From positions 45,435,028-45,499,027 of the forward strand of contig OZ024936.1 of assembly GCA_964017235.1 (NCBI GenBank): a stretch of 64,000 nt of DNA, in the 5' to 3' direction. Positions 26,101 through 41,100 of this stretch are shown here, in pieces. Each line of letters opens with the position of its first letter. Positions within the stretch are counted from its first letter, which is position 1. Below the pieces are notes generated by a model, which saw only the letters and a program-made list of their open reading frames with translations, ran no database searches and had not been told where the DNA came from. The translations under genes and the position numbers were made by a program. This DNA comes from Sabellastarte sp. h YS-2021 (lineage: Eukaryota; Annelida; Polychaeta; Sabellida; Sabellidae).

Positions 26101-29100
26101 AAATATCTATCTGATGAAAGTACTTGGCACAGCTTGACTGCAAAGCCTTATTTGTATTTGTTAATAACTAAATATTAACCCATTTCGTGCTGGTCACATG
26201 AGCTACATCCAAGCAAAAAATCTTTAATTCATCATTTCTTGTTTCTGGCTTGATGCATTTTACCTTTTGGCAGTATCCATAAGGTTAAATTAGGCGGGAT
26301 TTGTATTTTAGAATGAAACATTTGACACAATGGTGACAGCATTAGGACAGGACAGCTTCTTCAACATGTTTGCAAAGCTTGTCTTGAGCTGTCATGTGCT
26401 AATGTAAAATATACACACTAAACTGGTGCATGGGGATGGGATCACTTTACAGGACGACTCATCTTTAACGCGCGCTACGCGATATCCATTTACAGAAAAC
26501 TAGGGACAAGGTGGTAAACCAAAATTCAAATTTATGTTGACATGACCACACAGAATGGTGTAAACAGGCATTTATGTGTAATACTGTGGATTTCGTTTGA
26601 ATAGTAACTGCACTGAGATAAACACAAGCTATAATTATACTTTATCCACAGTGTTATCAATTTCCAGTTGGGGAGTATAATACATACCATAGATGTTGTT
26701 GAATGACTCTCTTTAAATATTGAAAGCTGATAACCGGCCAAGTATAGCCATTCACTGTTTTTTTCAGTTGGGTTTAGGCAGCGAGTAGTAAGGTGACTTA
26801 TATGCAGTGTTGAGGCAATGATTATAAATTTCTCAACAACATAGATATAAAACTTCGTGAGTGACATACATAAGAAATATAATATCACGAATGAATATGA
26901 TGATATAATACCATTACGTAGCATGAACCTTATGTTGTTCATCTTAATGAAAATAATATTTTCAAATATATCTAATGAGGCATGTTTTAGTTGTTTTTAT
27001 CCACTTTTTCGGTTCAATAATAAGTTACATGCAGTTTCCACGTTCGACTGGTCGTTTCAGTACTTACTACACTTGCCAGAAGTTACTGGAAGATACTTTT
27101 TTCTATTTGTGTGGTAGCTTCCGGGTAAACAAGTAAGTACTGAAGTGATCAACATATCTCCTCTGATTTTGTAGTAAGTAAGTCACGTGATAGAACAAAG
27201 TAGAAGGGAAGCAATCACATATTTTATTGTAGAATTGTTATTGAACATCACAAAAATTGATTATTTTTTATTATTGCAATATCAGCAGGAAGCTATGAAA
27301 GAGATAAAACATTTACACCTATGTCACACTTATTAAGATTAAATAACTTGTTTCATTTGATAAAAATCAGAAGTAAAAGGCTTCAAAATCAATTTAATAA
27401 AAGTTGCCATGGAAAATATATTGTGTACAAACCCCTAATATTGAATGGTCTATGCAACAATTATACAGTTTTCATAACATTTTGAGAGTTTATATGTAAA
27501 GTTATTGATTAAAAATGTGCCAAGGAAATAAATAAAAAGTTTAGAACATATTTCTAATACCTTCAAATACCCACGTGGAATCAATCTCATTTATAAAAAT
27601 AACTGCCAATCAGATTTAAAAGAAATGACATCATGGTGAAATACTTACTTTTTTCATTTTTGTGGTAGTATTTCCAGTAAGTACTGGTTGTTACTGCGCA
27701 TATGGGAGGAGCTTATTTTACTTGCCGCAAATTTTCCCACGCGAATTCCAAATGTACCAAAAAATGCAAGTCAAATAGCAGTGAAAGATGTCCATAGTTA
27801 ATATAAAATTAAATTTTTTACCTTCTCGCCATTTCTGCTTGAATTGTAATGTAACAAATCAGAAGCTCAGAACCAAAAGCTCAGTAATGGGGGTGTTCCA
27901 CTGGAGTCAACCTGTCGTAACTAGGTATTTTGTGAGAGTCGGGAGCAATGTTTACAGAGTTGGTAAGGGTCGGTTGTAGTTTCCTGGCTTGTCACGGTAG
28001 ATCTGTAAAATATTAAATATGTTTGATATTTCAATGACCTTCCACAACTCTGCATACATACTGTGGCTGTTACCGTCTTGTCTTGAAAAACTTCCCATCC
28101 TGTCCTGCTTCAGTACCAGAACTCCACCTCCAGACAGTCTGTGAATACTAACCAACCGTACTTGAAGCAAACCGGCCTGTCGTAAAAATAACCGCCCTGA
28201 CTTTCCCACTTCCTGTCAAGACAGGAAATCTCCCAGTCTCCTAGGGTTGGTAACATCTCAGTAGGGCAAGCTGGGAACACTAACAGCCAAGCCATTACCA
28301 GAAACTAACAAGCCGGTTACACAACAGACAAGCTGGGCTGGGCTGGGCCCACAGCTTTTCTGTTGATAAAATCTGTGACTATATAAGGCAAGTCTTTTTG
28401 CACAGTGCGTCATTTGGAGTCTGTCATCTGACGGATTACTTCCGGCAGCGTATCAAGAATAGGAGTTTGTTTTTTTTACAATTATCTGGGGCAGTTTTAA
28501 GTGAAAGTTGGCTGACTTTATACTTTAGGATTTTGTTTTTTACAAAAACGCTGCTGCTTATTATTTGACCATGGGCCCTAAGAAAGATAAAAAAGAGTGA
28601 GGAAGATAGAAGTTCTCACTGACAGTGTTCCTGAATTTGAGCTGGAAGACACAGTAGCAGATATCCACAGGAGGAGGCAGGAGAGGGAGGCCGGAGAGAG
28701 GGAGGAGACAGAACAACAGCAACAGAGAAAGGAGGAGGCAAGGAAGAAAGAGGCAAGAGCAGAAGAATCGCACTCACATGAGGAGGGAGTTGCAGAAAAA
28801 AAGCCCATGACTGAAAGAAGTGACACTGAAACAGAGGATGCTAGAGGAGAGGCGGAACCATCACAGTCAGACTTGGACACAGGAAAAGTTAGGATTCCTC
28901 AGGTCACACATCAGGGGCTCAGCAAGTCGTTGGCCTTCATATTGCAAGATCGAGAAGCCAGTGCTTCAGCTACTACAGCACATGACATCTCCAGAGCCTT
29001 GACTGACACAGACAGTATGGAGTTAAGCATGCGGTCAACAGACACTACATTACAGTTTCAACAAGTCACAAGCCCCACCGCAGCTTCAGGGTGCTCTTTG

Positions 29101-32100
29101 GTTGACCAGCAGGTCATGGACCACTTCACACAGGTGAGAAGCATGCTGTCATCATTCCTCGGGCAGGAGACAACAACACATACAGCCTTATGCAACTACC
29201 TAGTGTAGGGGCTGGAGGAATTACAGGAGAAAGACATTCAGACATTTAGAAACGAGGCTGTCAAGCTCCTTAGCAAGATTCAAAGCAAGGCAAAAGAGTG
29301 TGGTTGTCAGCCTCAGCAGCCACAGCAACAGACACTTACATGAAGCTCAAGTGCAATATGTGTCCTACAGACATTTCAACAGCCATAGCAGCCAGTTCCA
29401 GCTGAAAGGGAATACGGGAATACATCTTAACCCTACTGGAGACACAGATGCCTTTAAGCCAGGTCATTGAACCTGCTCAGCAGAGCCAAGTGTCCAGCAA
29501 AGGACAGCAGCAGCAATCCAGAGGGGATCCGACTTCTTACCTATTCATTGACGACCAACAGGCTGGATCTTCAAGACCACATACACACCACAGCCATTTT
29601 CACCAGCTGACATGCCAGCACCAGTCGCCTCTCCTCCAACCACCTCACATCAAAAGCATCAGCAGCCTCCAGCCCAGCCCCTGCCTCCTCCGCACTCAGC
29701 CAATGCCAAACAGCAGCCGTAGTAGAACATTTGCCAACCATTCGATTGATCCTTTTCAGGACAATTGCTGTAAACTATTTCAAGGTCCTTTTCAGGACCA
29801 CCCAAATCTTCCAAAAACAATTAATAAGCTACTCTTTTTAACAAAACCCAAACAAGAAACATTACACCGGCCCACACAAAACACCTTTGTCCCAAACAAA
29901 AACATGAATAAATGAATGAGTATGTCTGTGAATAAAGGTTAGAGGTTTAAAAAAAATGTAAAAAAAATTTTTGGAAAAAACATTCAAAAAGCCCAAAATG
30001 ATAATGAATTTCAAAAACTTTGGCCAAAAAGAAATGGGCTATGGTAGTTTGTCCCACACCAAAGATTAAAATTGTTAAAAACAATAATAAGTTTGACTTT
30101 AAACAAGGTCCGACATGGGAGAAGTATTTTGACATTTGGATGTGACCTTTGACCCTTTGCTAAACATTTCAACTTCAAGAGATTTTGCAGATTTTGAACT
30201 TAAAAATATCTGGCAAGTCTGCACTTGAATAATTAAAAAAGAAGTTTTTACATTTAATTGGGGCTTTATTTGCATGTAACTTGACTTGAGTGTTTTAAAC
30301 AGGGGACTTATTTTTGAAACAGGCGAATATTTTTTAAATGTGTTGGAAATAAAATGGAATTGGTTTGGAAATTTGCCGGAAGTTTTAGTAACACCAGCTT
30401 AAATAAGAGTTCTTGGAATAAGCGGTTAGTCCTGAAAAGGAGTAATAGTAGTCCTGAAAAGGACTGATAGATGCCAGCTTCTGCCCCCAGGGTTGTTGGT
30501 TGTCACATCACAGATCCTGTCCTCCTGCCAAGCCAATACCCCAAGTGATTGAAGTAGTCTTTCAGTAGTTCTAATTGATGTTTGGCCTCGTCAAAGGATT
30601 CATGTGGTTCTCATTGGGCACATACACCGCCTGTTCATTCTGTTCGGCTACTACATCATTCCTGGGGTTGGTGCCCTGTCTGCCCTGACCTGGTGTGTCC
30701 CCAGCATGTTGTGCAACACCACACATCTCAAGACAATGTCTCTGACAACCCATGGCTTTGGCTCCATGGTGTCAAATAGTACCCTGAAGTGGCTCACTAA
30801 TATTCTAAAGGTGCTTTCCACCACCCTACTGTCCCTGGAAATCCTGTAGTTGGCTATAATTTTCTTCCCTGGTCAGTTGTCTTCTGATGTACGGTTTCAC
30901 CTTCCAGGGCATAAAGGCAAAAGCATTGTCACCCAAAAGGAAGTGGTGTATGTCTGGCCCTCCCTACACAAGGGGTTCAGGTGGTGAAAGCCCCAAGCTG
31001 CTGTCTTTAATCTTCTCCCTCAAAAGACTTCTGCTGAAAATCTGCACATCAGAGCAGGAATCACTTAACCCACAGTCTATCCACAGGAACCTGTATTCTT
31101 TGTCAACCAAGGCTAGCAGTGTGGTTTTGCAGTGAGTGTTTTGACCATTTCTTCTATCTGTTTGCTCATGCCTGGCCACCAAATAGATGAACGAGCTAAT
31201 TCACGGCATTTTACAATGCCTTGGTGGCCTGCATGAATATTTCGCAGCATCTCAATTCTTAACTGGGCCGGAATTACTATTCTGTCACCCCTCATCAGAA
31301 TTCCGTGTTGGACTGAAAAGTCATGTGCAAATGTCTCATATGCCTTTAACGGACCCTTTATTTCATGTTTTTGTGGCCACCCATTGATACAGTAGTTGAC
31401 TATTTACATGCAAATTTCATCTTCCTGTTGGGCAGAACTAATTTCACCTAGCTTTGTATCTGTCGCTGGTAGACAGTTCATAACCACATCAACAAAGGCT
31501 TGGATTTCTTGTTCGAGCAATCTATCCTTGTGGTCACCTTGACTTGCAAGTGGAGCTCGAGATAATGTATCTGCAGTATACATGTGTTTTCCTGGAACAT
31601 GAAAGATTGAATAATTGAATCTCATCAGCCTCAAACGAAATCGGATGATCCTAGGGGGTAAATTGTCTAGAGATTTTCTTCCAAGCAAAGATACCAATGG
31701 TTTATGGTCTGTTTCAATTTGAAATTCCAGTCCAATCAAATAATCACTAAAGCGTTCACAGGCCCAAGTAACGGCTAATGCTTCTTTTTCCACCTGTGCA
31801 TAGCGGGTCTCTGTTTCAGTTAATGATCTGGAGGCATAGGATACAGGTTTCCAATACTCACCAATTTTTTGCAGGAGAACCCCTTCCAAACCATATGAAG
31901 AGGAGTCAGCAGACACCTTTGTATCCCTGGAAGGATCATACAATGCAAGAGTTTTTGGAGAACTTAATTCTTCCTTAACTTTATCAAATGCAGTTTGTTG
32001 ATCTTTGTCCCACACCCAACTGTTTTTTGGACTTAATAAGTCTCTTAAAGTCTTGGTTCTATGTGCGAGTTGGGGTGAAAACCATGCTAGCTGGTTTGCC

Positions 32101-35100
32101 ATTCCTAAAAAGTGGCGTACTTCAGACACATTAGATGGCTCCTTCATGTTACGTAAGGCATCTATTTTGCCAGGGTCTGCTGTTATTCCATTTTTTCCTA
32201 CACGGTGACCCACAAAATTATCTGGTCCTGAGAAAATATGCACTACTCTTTGTTAAGTGTTAGCCCTGCCTTAAGCAGGAAGATAACACAGTTTCTAAGT
32301 TTTTATCATGTTGTTCCTGATCCTCCCCATAAACAATAATATCGTCCATGAGGCCTTCCACTCCAGAGATACCTTTCAAAAGTCCATGGATTTTTTCTTG
32401 GAAAAATTCTGGTCCTGATGTGATTCCAAAAGGTAGACGATTATAACAGTATCTACCTATGGGGGTGATGAATGTGGTCAACAGTTTTGAAGATTCAGAA
32501 AGTTTACACTGCCAAAACCCAGAGTTAGCATTGAGTTTGGTGAAAACCTTAGCATTTCTCAACTTTGCAAGGGTATTTTCTGCTGAAGGTAGTTGGTACC
32601 TTGGACGGATTACTGACTTGTTGAGGCTGGTTAAATCAGCGCAAATCCTTATCCCCCCAGACTGCTTTGGTACAACTACTTTTGGAGCACACCATTCCGT
32701 TGAATCTTTAACCTTGCTAACAACTCCATCACGCTCCATTTTGTCAAGTTGTTGGGTCACCTTGGGAAGTAACGGAATAGGTATTCTGCGAGGAGTTTTT
32801 ACAGCATATGGAACTGCATTTTCCTTCAACTTGATGTCATATTCTCCCTGTATTTCGCCTAGACCTGAGAATAACTTTTTAAGTTTCTTCTGAAATTTTT
32901 TTTGCGGCACTTTCTTCCTCACACCTACAGTATCCGCCTGTGCTGATGTTTGGTGTTCATCGATTTTTGCCAAAACTACTTGTTGTTTTTCCACTGATTC
33001 TTTCTGGCGAACTTTAGAATTTTCATCTTGTATGAGCTGGAATTCACTTCATTTACTATTTTCACTAAGTTCAAGTGTTCTATTGCTGGCCTTCCCAATA
33101 ATGGTACTTTTAGCCCTGGAACCACATATACCATTTCCAAAGAGCTTTGTTTATGTTTTGGGTTACTCAGAGTTGCAGAAAACTCACCCAATACCTGAAG
33201 TGGCTTTCCTGAGGCACCAAACAGTAATTTTTTAGGCTTTTTCAGCTTCGGTTTTGGACTAATCTTTTCGTGATCTGAGCTTGTGATTACTGTGACGTCT
33301 GCACCAGTGTCCAGTTTAAATTTCAGTGGACCTCCATTGACAGTTATTTTTACTTGCCAATTTGAGGAATCTGTCACTATTTCCCCTAGAAATGCATAAT
33401 TACTGGGATCTTCATACTGGAGTCCTTGATCAACAGCATGCACATCTCTTGATCGACACATTTTTGCATAATGTCCAATTTTTTTACATTTGGAACATTT
33501 AACACTATTTGCTGGACACTCCTTTCTGCCATGCATTGTATTAGCCCCACATCGACCACATATGGCTGCACAGTTTGACTGATTATAATGCTTACGAGGT
33601 TGCTCTTGATGTTTCTTCTGAAATTTTTTTTGCGGCACTTTCTTCCTCACACCTACAGTATCCGCCTGTGCTGATGTTTGGTGTTCATCGATTTTTGCCA
33701 AAACTACTTGTTGTTTTTCCACTGATTCTTTCTGGCGAACTTTATCCACAACTTTTTGAAGGGTAAGATCAGGGATTAGTTGCAGTGACTGAGATAAAGC
33801 TTTATCACGGATGCCTACTACAATTCTGTCCCTTATAGCTTCATCAACAAATCCTTCAAGGTAGTCACAAGTTTCAGACAACGCATGTAAGTTTCTAATA
33901 AAATCATCCACTGATTCCCCCCTCTCTCTGAACACGTGTGTTAAATTTAGCTCTCTCAAAAATAACATTCTTTTTAACAACAAAGTATTATCTAGTCTCT
34001 GCTTAATCACAGTATAATCATCATCCTGAGCTAGCTTGAGTGAAATTAAGATATCCTCAGCTTTGTCACCCATACAATACACTAGGCTATTAATATTTGC
34101 TGTCTGTGATTTATTTGAGAGGCCTGAGGCAACCATATACCTGTCAAAACGTCTTATCCACCTGGTCCACTCTTCTGGCTGGTTAAAATTAAATTTCTCT
34201 GGAGCTGATATTTGCAGTCTCTACATGATAAATGTTTTTTTTTGTTTTTTTTAACCTCACTGAACTAGTTTACAAACTGAGAGTGTTTATGTACAGTACA
34301 CTTGCTGTCTTGTTTTACCACAGTACTGAACTGGATAAGTAACTGACAACAGTTGGAATGTCTATGCACTTCCTTGTTAGTTCTGTGGCTGTGAATCCTT
34401 CGTTGCTAAACCACAAAACAATTCTGACACCATGTGGAGTTGCTATATAGACAAACAGCCTTATATAAGTCTCTTTATTGGGTTCTTAGTTTACAACAGG
34501 AAACAACAATGCCGGTTCTTGACAAGTACAATAAACAATACCGCTCATGGGGCATTCTAAGAGTCACACAACAAGCAGCACCAGGGAACAGAAGCCCTTG
34601 TAGTTGTAATAGTCACTGCCTGTTTTCTTGGGCTTCTTCATGGTGATATGCTTCCCGTCTATGGCACCTACAGCATGGGGTACATTCCATCTGGTTCTGA
34701 ACTTTTCCTCCACAATTTTCCATTCAGGGCTATCAGGGCACTGAAAATATTCTTCCTGCAATTCAGCAATGATGGCTTGGCAGACCTGGAAGACAAATTT
34801 GCAAAAGGTGCTGCGGCCAACCAACCAGTGGTCATGTGTCTCAGGGTTATGGCCAGCTTGAATCCAACTTCCAGTGGCTTCCTTAAATTGGTGACTGACT
34901 TCTTGATGCTTTGGTAAATGCGTTCCTTTGATGAGGTAAAAAAGGCAGGTGGCATCCTGACAAAATTCTGGTACCCTTGGATGTCTATGTGTATGAGGTC
35001 TGCCAGCAGGTTGCTGTAGCATCCCTTTTCTTGTCTTTGAAGGATCCAGGGCATGACCAAGGGGTTTGGTGGCTTTCTGCTTCTCCTGGGGGCCGGCTGA

Positions 35101-38100
35101 GGCTAAGGCTGTGCTGGTGGCTGTAGGGCAGCTGATGGTGCTGGGTTCAAATGTGTTTCCATCAAGATATGTCTTTCCATCAAGATGCAAATCAAAATAT
35201 TAAACTCACTAAAAACGAAAAGTCCCTTAAGCTGATGTATGAGATCTCTGTGATATGCAGCTGACATCTTTGCAGTGACAAATGATGTTTTTTGTAAGCC
35301 AGAGGGGGTTTATACAGTTTTGGTTGGATCCCGACTCTGGATCCTGACTCCAGGAATTAATTAGTCCAGTCGTGGTGAGTCAGGAAAATACTCCACTCCA
35401 GTCTGTTTGTCAGTGCGGCTTGTCGGTGATTGCTACGGCTTGTCTGTTATGGGTTTATGGCTTGTCCTGGTAGTTTTACGTCTTGTCGTGAAGAAAATAA
35501 TACCGACCCCAAGTCAGGTCAGGATCTGGATCAAGACAAGCCATATGTTCTACGTCCTGTTGGGAAGTTGTAACCAACCCCATCATTTTTGCGTTTTTTG
35601 TGTTTTTTTCCCCGATTCCACGACTTTTGCTACCTGGAGTCGTAGAGTCAGTTATTGGGTTGGTTCCAGTGGAACACCCCCATAACATATCTTTCTAATA
35701 ATGTATATAGCATATTTGTAATCTGCATAATTAATGAAATATTTGCAAAAATATTAGTACTTCTTTACGCATTTGCAACTGTAATTATCCATGGTAAAGG
35801 GAGCCGGTGAATTAAAGAAAATACTACTCAGTCTGTATGTCCATGTGGTTTTAAACTGACATGCACAATTATAATTTAGTTGTCTATATTCATGACATAT
35901 ATGAACTAATAATTGTATTTTCCAATGGCACAGACAACAATGAATGCTTGCTGTCCAATGGTGGCTGTAGTCACACCTGTGTGAACAGAAGAGGTTCCTA
36001 CAGGTGCATATGTCCGGCAGGCTACACTCTGGATACTGATCAGCACAATTGTAAAGGTTAGTGGGTATTTCTATGTATTTGCAATTAAAATTTGGATAAT
36101 AAAACTGGTGCCTTTGTGTAAAGGTGAATTTTTATTTTTTTAATAGATGTGAATCTTTTGCTCCAGTTAGATGTATTTTTTGTCCCATATATAGTGTTCA
36201 TCATGGGCTATCCCTTCTTGGACAATCATCTAAAAAAAGACATTTAAGTCAATTGAATGCCATATAACTTCTTCAAAATAAATAGCAATGGCATATCCTA
36301 ACCATGTTTGACTGGTATTGCTTCAAATTTAAAGTAATGATTCGTATTCTAAAAGGATAATATTCATCTAATGTGATACAAACTATTGCAAGAAGCACAA
36401 AAACTATGTCTGACAGACTGTATCTTTTGTACAAAGATAGCAGTTTCTACTAACATGTGCCCTACAACATCGCAGATGCCTCAGTGATTGATTGGTTAAT
36501 ATATTTGGCATTTAATGACGTAGCTCACAGCTCAAGGTTACACGTTGGCTTGTCCAAATATGACCTCGGGTGTTGATTCAGATGCAAAACCTTAACTTCA
36601 ACTTTAGGCTCACACATCATAAGTAGAAGTTTGGTCCTATGCTCAGCAAAGTATACCCTTCTGTTATTAGACAGAGGTTATGTATTTTATAGATATAGAT
36701 GAGTGTACCTCACACACTGGACTTTGTGGTCATATCTGTACCAACACACCTGGCACTTTCTTGTGTTCCTGTCTGGCTGGTTATGAGATTGGAGCAGATG
36801 GGCGAACATGTCACGGTAGGTATTGTGAAATTATAACTCTCTTGAGGAAGAGTATTGTAATCACTTTTTTATGTTGGTCTATTTGTCACATAGCTCAAAA
36901 ATTATATCATATCATATTACATTAGGATCAGATATTTATACAAGTTTAAGTCTACCCTTGATTTGGTCCTCCTCAGAATTAATCTATAATCTTGATATTC
37001 AGAATTTTATTTTTAGCGCTAACCTAGGGTGAGGCTTTCTGCAATATATAAATATATAAATATACAGGCACCCGAAAAATACCTTATTAGTCACTCTTCA
37101 TTGAAGAACCCACATATGTGATTGTAAGACATTTATTCTATTCTTTTGGGCTGAACAATACCTTCACAGCTCCAGTGCATATTTTATTAAACCACTGTAT
37201 ATTATGCAGTATTCTTACCGGCCGTAAACACGACCTCACAGCCTGTCTCACAGGTGGTATATACCACTCGTGAGTTGGGTACCTCCAGAGATTTTCCAAA
37301 CTTTGACCTTCACCTATAATGACAACAAAGATGCAGAATACACGTGCTTTCGTTATAAAAACATGTTAAATAAAGTGTTTTGGTACTTTGGATTTTGCTA
37401 AATAACATTGGAAAAGGTTTAACAAATATGCATCATTAGCATGGCGGATAGCGAAATATTGTGATTTCTTTTATTTCTTTCTCTTTGTGATTTGCGTTTG
37501 TTTACATGCACACATAAACACACAGGCAGTAAATTGTTCAGAACAGTCAAAACTGTCCGCTGTACTCACAGGTGGTGCGCACCACTCGTGAATTTCCGTC
37601 TGAATGCAGCATAACTCTGTCTTATGTGTCTTGTCATTTACATAATGTCCAGTGTATGCTGAATGTACTAATACCCGGAATTGTGGATGTTGCAAGTTTC
37701 ATCTTTTAGATCAAACGGTCCCTAAAGCAGCTTACTGTTATACACAATTAGACTATACTAGGTTAATAGTCTCCTACAACTTTCCACTTATAACTTTTGG
37801 AATGTTTTGGCCAATAGCAGGGGACCAAACTCCCTGTCAAAGGTTGCGCTCCCTTAGGTCCTGCTTGTTCACGATGATTTATGAAAGTTTAAGTGGTAAA
37901 ATATATTTTTATACATATTTTTTGTAATTCTATCATCTTTGAAAACATGAAATAATGGTTTAAAAGTACACATATTTTTGCTGAACTTTTCCTCCCGATA
38001 ACTCTTTAAATTCTTATATTCATAAATGAAAAGAAGGTAACTGTTTCAAGTGATGTTGAATGTAGTAAAACCAATCAAACCAGCCAATATGTAATTTCAA

Positions 38101-41100
38101 CATGTTTTTATACATACAGATATCAATGAGTGTGTGACAGAATCCCACAGATGTGATGGTATCTGTACCAATACCGTAGGATCTTACACCTGTGGGTGTG
38201 GTCTTGGGTTTTCCATGTCCACAGATGGAAATGCATGTCTAGGTAGGGAATTTGGTTGATACATTTGAATAACAACAGTAGGTGTTTCTCAGCCCTCAAT
38301 GGCCTTGTGCTTAGCAAGTTTTGCATCCAATCACAAGCTGTTACCTGGGCTTCAACTTCCACAAGTGGCAATGTTGAGGACCTGTCTCAGTATGACCCTG
38401 GCTGTTGAAAGTCTTATTATAATTTTAATTCTAACAGTACTATTATAGCAGTAAAGACAGCCTGTAGGAGCATAATACAATAAAGCACAGATCCACAATC
38501 ATATAACCTGGATTGGAGAAAACAGAAACTAGAAAACAGAAAAATATGCTTGCAAAAAGATAGGTTTCAACTTCTTTTTGAACAAGGAGAAAGAAGTGGC
38601 TGAATGTATGTCATCAAGCAGATCATTCCAAACCTTTGGATCCTCATATGCAAAGCTGAGGCCAAAATGCTTAGTAGACTTATATACTGGTGAGGCAAAG
38701 TATGGGACCTCAAGCAAAACACAGTTGGTCTTGAAAAGATTCAAACTATTTTGGATAACCACTTTGTAGTGGCTTGTACACCAGTAAGGCTATCTTAAAT
38801 ATAGAGCAATGTTCAATCGGCAGCCAATGGAGAGTATATCAAACAGGAGTTATTTGTGAGTACTTGTTGGTATTGGTAATGATTCTAGAAAGACTATTTG
38901 GGACACACTGCAGCTTGCGCAGACCAAGAGCAGAGAGACTTCTACACAAGTAATTACAACAGTCGAGTCTAGTACCAACTAAAGCATTTGCAGCTATGAG
39001 AGCAGCATGAAGAGTGAGATATCCTGTGTTATGTTTGAGATCGCGGAATTCAGCAGAAAGACTTACATGTGTTCTGAGTATGCCTCGAGAAAGAGAAATC
39101 TGCATCAAACCATACACTAAGGTTCCTGACCAACTCACCTGGAGAGATAAGATTACCAAGGATGTTGACTGGGAAGAATTTGTTGTCTTTCAAGCTGCAT
39201 CATTGCACCGAAACTAATGAATTTGGTTTTCCCAGGATAAAGCTTGAGCTTGTTTGCAGATAACCACTTGTAGACATCATCTAAGCAGTTTTTCAATCCA
39301 TCAAAGGCCTGGGTCACATTCCTGTGTGTAAAATAAACATGTAATTGCGTATCATTAGCATAAAAGTGGAATCTTATGTCATTATGATTTCAAATAACTT
39401 TGCTGAGCAGAGTAGGGTAAAATTAATTTAGTCTTGGACCAAGGGCAGTACACCATACAATAGCTTGTTAGTGTCAGATAGAATAGAACCAACCTTAATG
39501 TACTGAGAGAGTCTCAGATAATATCTCAGAGTCTGTTTCAGAGGGTACTTTTTTATCTTTCGTATGTTTCAAATTTCATTCCAAATCCTTGTGACCTTCT
39601 TTGCACATGGCCTGTTGATGTTTGTGTCATGTGATTGATTGATTGGTTGACTTGGATGACGTGTAACTTTCAGCACCCTGTATCAGTCATATCAATATTT
39701 TTAGTTTAAGGGATAGAGGAAGGCCATATAAACTAGTTTATCAAGATTCTACACTAATAATCATAATTTGCCTCATACCCACAGATTGGTACTACACATT
39801 CCTTTGAATCTTGCAGTGATTGTGACCTTGATATGAACTAGTCAGGTAAATGCATTACACATATGGCCTTGTCCCACCTTGGTAAACTGAAAACCATCAT
39901 GCCATGGCAATCAATTACCAATTTCCAGACAAGGAATAAACCTAGGGACTTGAGAGGTGAGTGGTGAGTGTGTAAGACCTAGTTCACACTGTTCCGTGCT
40001 GGCCTACTGAGCTACATATGAACCAAAAATATTTAAGGGCTCATTTGTATCTCATTTGTATCTCAATGCTTTTCATGTTTAGATAGTACCTATTACGTTT
40101 AATAAACTGGGATTTGAATATGGTGAACCAGTTTAACACAACACAAAATGCGTTACAAATCTGCCAGGAGCTCTCAAATGCTAAACTTAAATGTAAATGC
40201 TGGAGAGGTGAATTGGGAGGAGGGCCAGAATGACTATATGGGGCAGCTTGTTTTAAAATTGCACTACCCACATATGAGGTCCATTTACAAATAATAAGAA
40301 CAAAACTGTAAAGCAAAATTAAAATGTTGAGATTTTGCTTGATTTTTCAAGAATAATAATCACTGGTTATCACAATTATGGATAAGATTTTAACACCTAA
40401 TAAGGACCAATAATATTCTGTAGGATTTAAAGTCATCATAATTAAGTTGCTGGGATGTATTGTGTACTGTTTTGGATTTTAGATAATTGATTTGATTAAT
40501 ACTTATAAGTGTACATTTTTATTTTTTAAGACATAGATGAGTGCAGTCTAGGTGCCCACTCATGTGCTCAAGTCTGTGTGAACACATACGGCTCATATGT
40601 TTGTGAATGTCACCCTGGATTTACTCTCAATCTGGACAGTAAAACCTGTATTGGTAAGTAATTACTGTCAGTTGTTTTTCCTTGGTAAATCCCTGACTTT
40701 CCTTTCAAATAAAAAAGGAGTCTCTCATTCTCTGCTTTGTTGTTGGATATATCTTTGCTGAATGTTGAGGTGAGTCTTGGAATGAGTCTCATGATGTATT
40801 TAAACATACTTGGATGAGATGATCAAAGAGAGCTTTGTTCTCAATTCGCAAAAGGAATGGCCTGACCTAATAAGCTTAAATGACACAGTTAACTAAGTTT
40901 GCCAACCAGACACACAAAAATACACTTCAGATCACAAGTTTTACCCTGTCAGAATATATGTACTGTAAATAGAGGAAAGTAGATGGTCAGGCAGATACTA
41001 ATTATTCTAAAGATTAAAACACAAAGTCTCACAGGTGGTCTAAAATATTATAAAAGGTCATAAGTAAATTATTTAAACTTTCCTTTTGTGAAAAAGGTTT

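Larger units (their letters stand above)
27888..35682 (+). mobile_element. PIF/Harbinger transposon B, with both termini
   Basis: The 17-bp ends TGGGGGTGTTCCACTGG (27888) and its exact inverse (to 35682) are flanked by TAA at 27885-27887 and 35683-35685, the TWA duplication typical of PIF/Harbinger. Inside are two convergent genes, as in the family: a Myb-like accessory gene on plus (from 28571) and a transposase on minus (from 35272). A Ty3/gypsy fossil of 3454 bp splits the transposase; without it the element is about 4.3 kb. It lies within the intron between EGF exons 6 and 7 of the lectin gene. Both genes are damaged, but the ends could still serve as transposase substrates. Confidence 0.85.

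Noticed and set aside
26532-26942. 136-codon minus-strand open frame
   Set aside because: AT-rich, no recognisable domain or splice context, inside an intron on the opposite strand; probably chance.
28578-28880. Antisense Ser/Leu-rich frames opposite the Myb-like gene
   Set aside because: They mirror the Glu/Arg-rich coiled coil on the plus strand; the same shadow occurs at 10856-11294 and 63645-63857.
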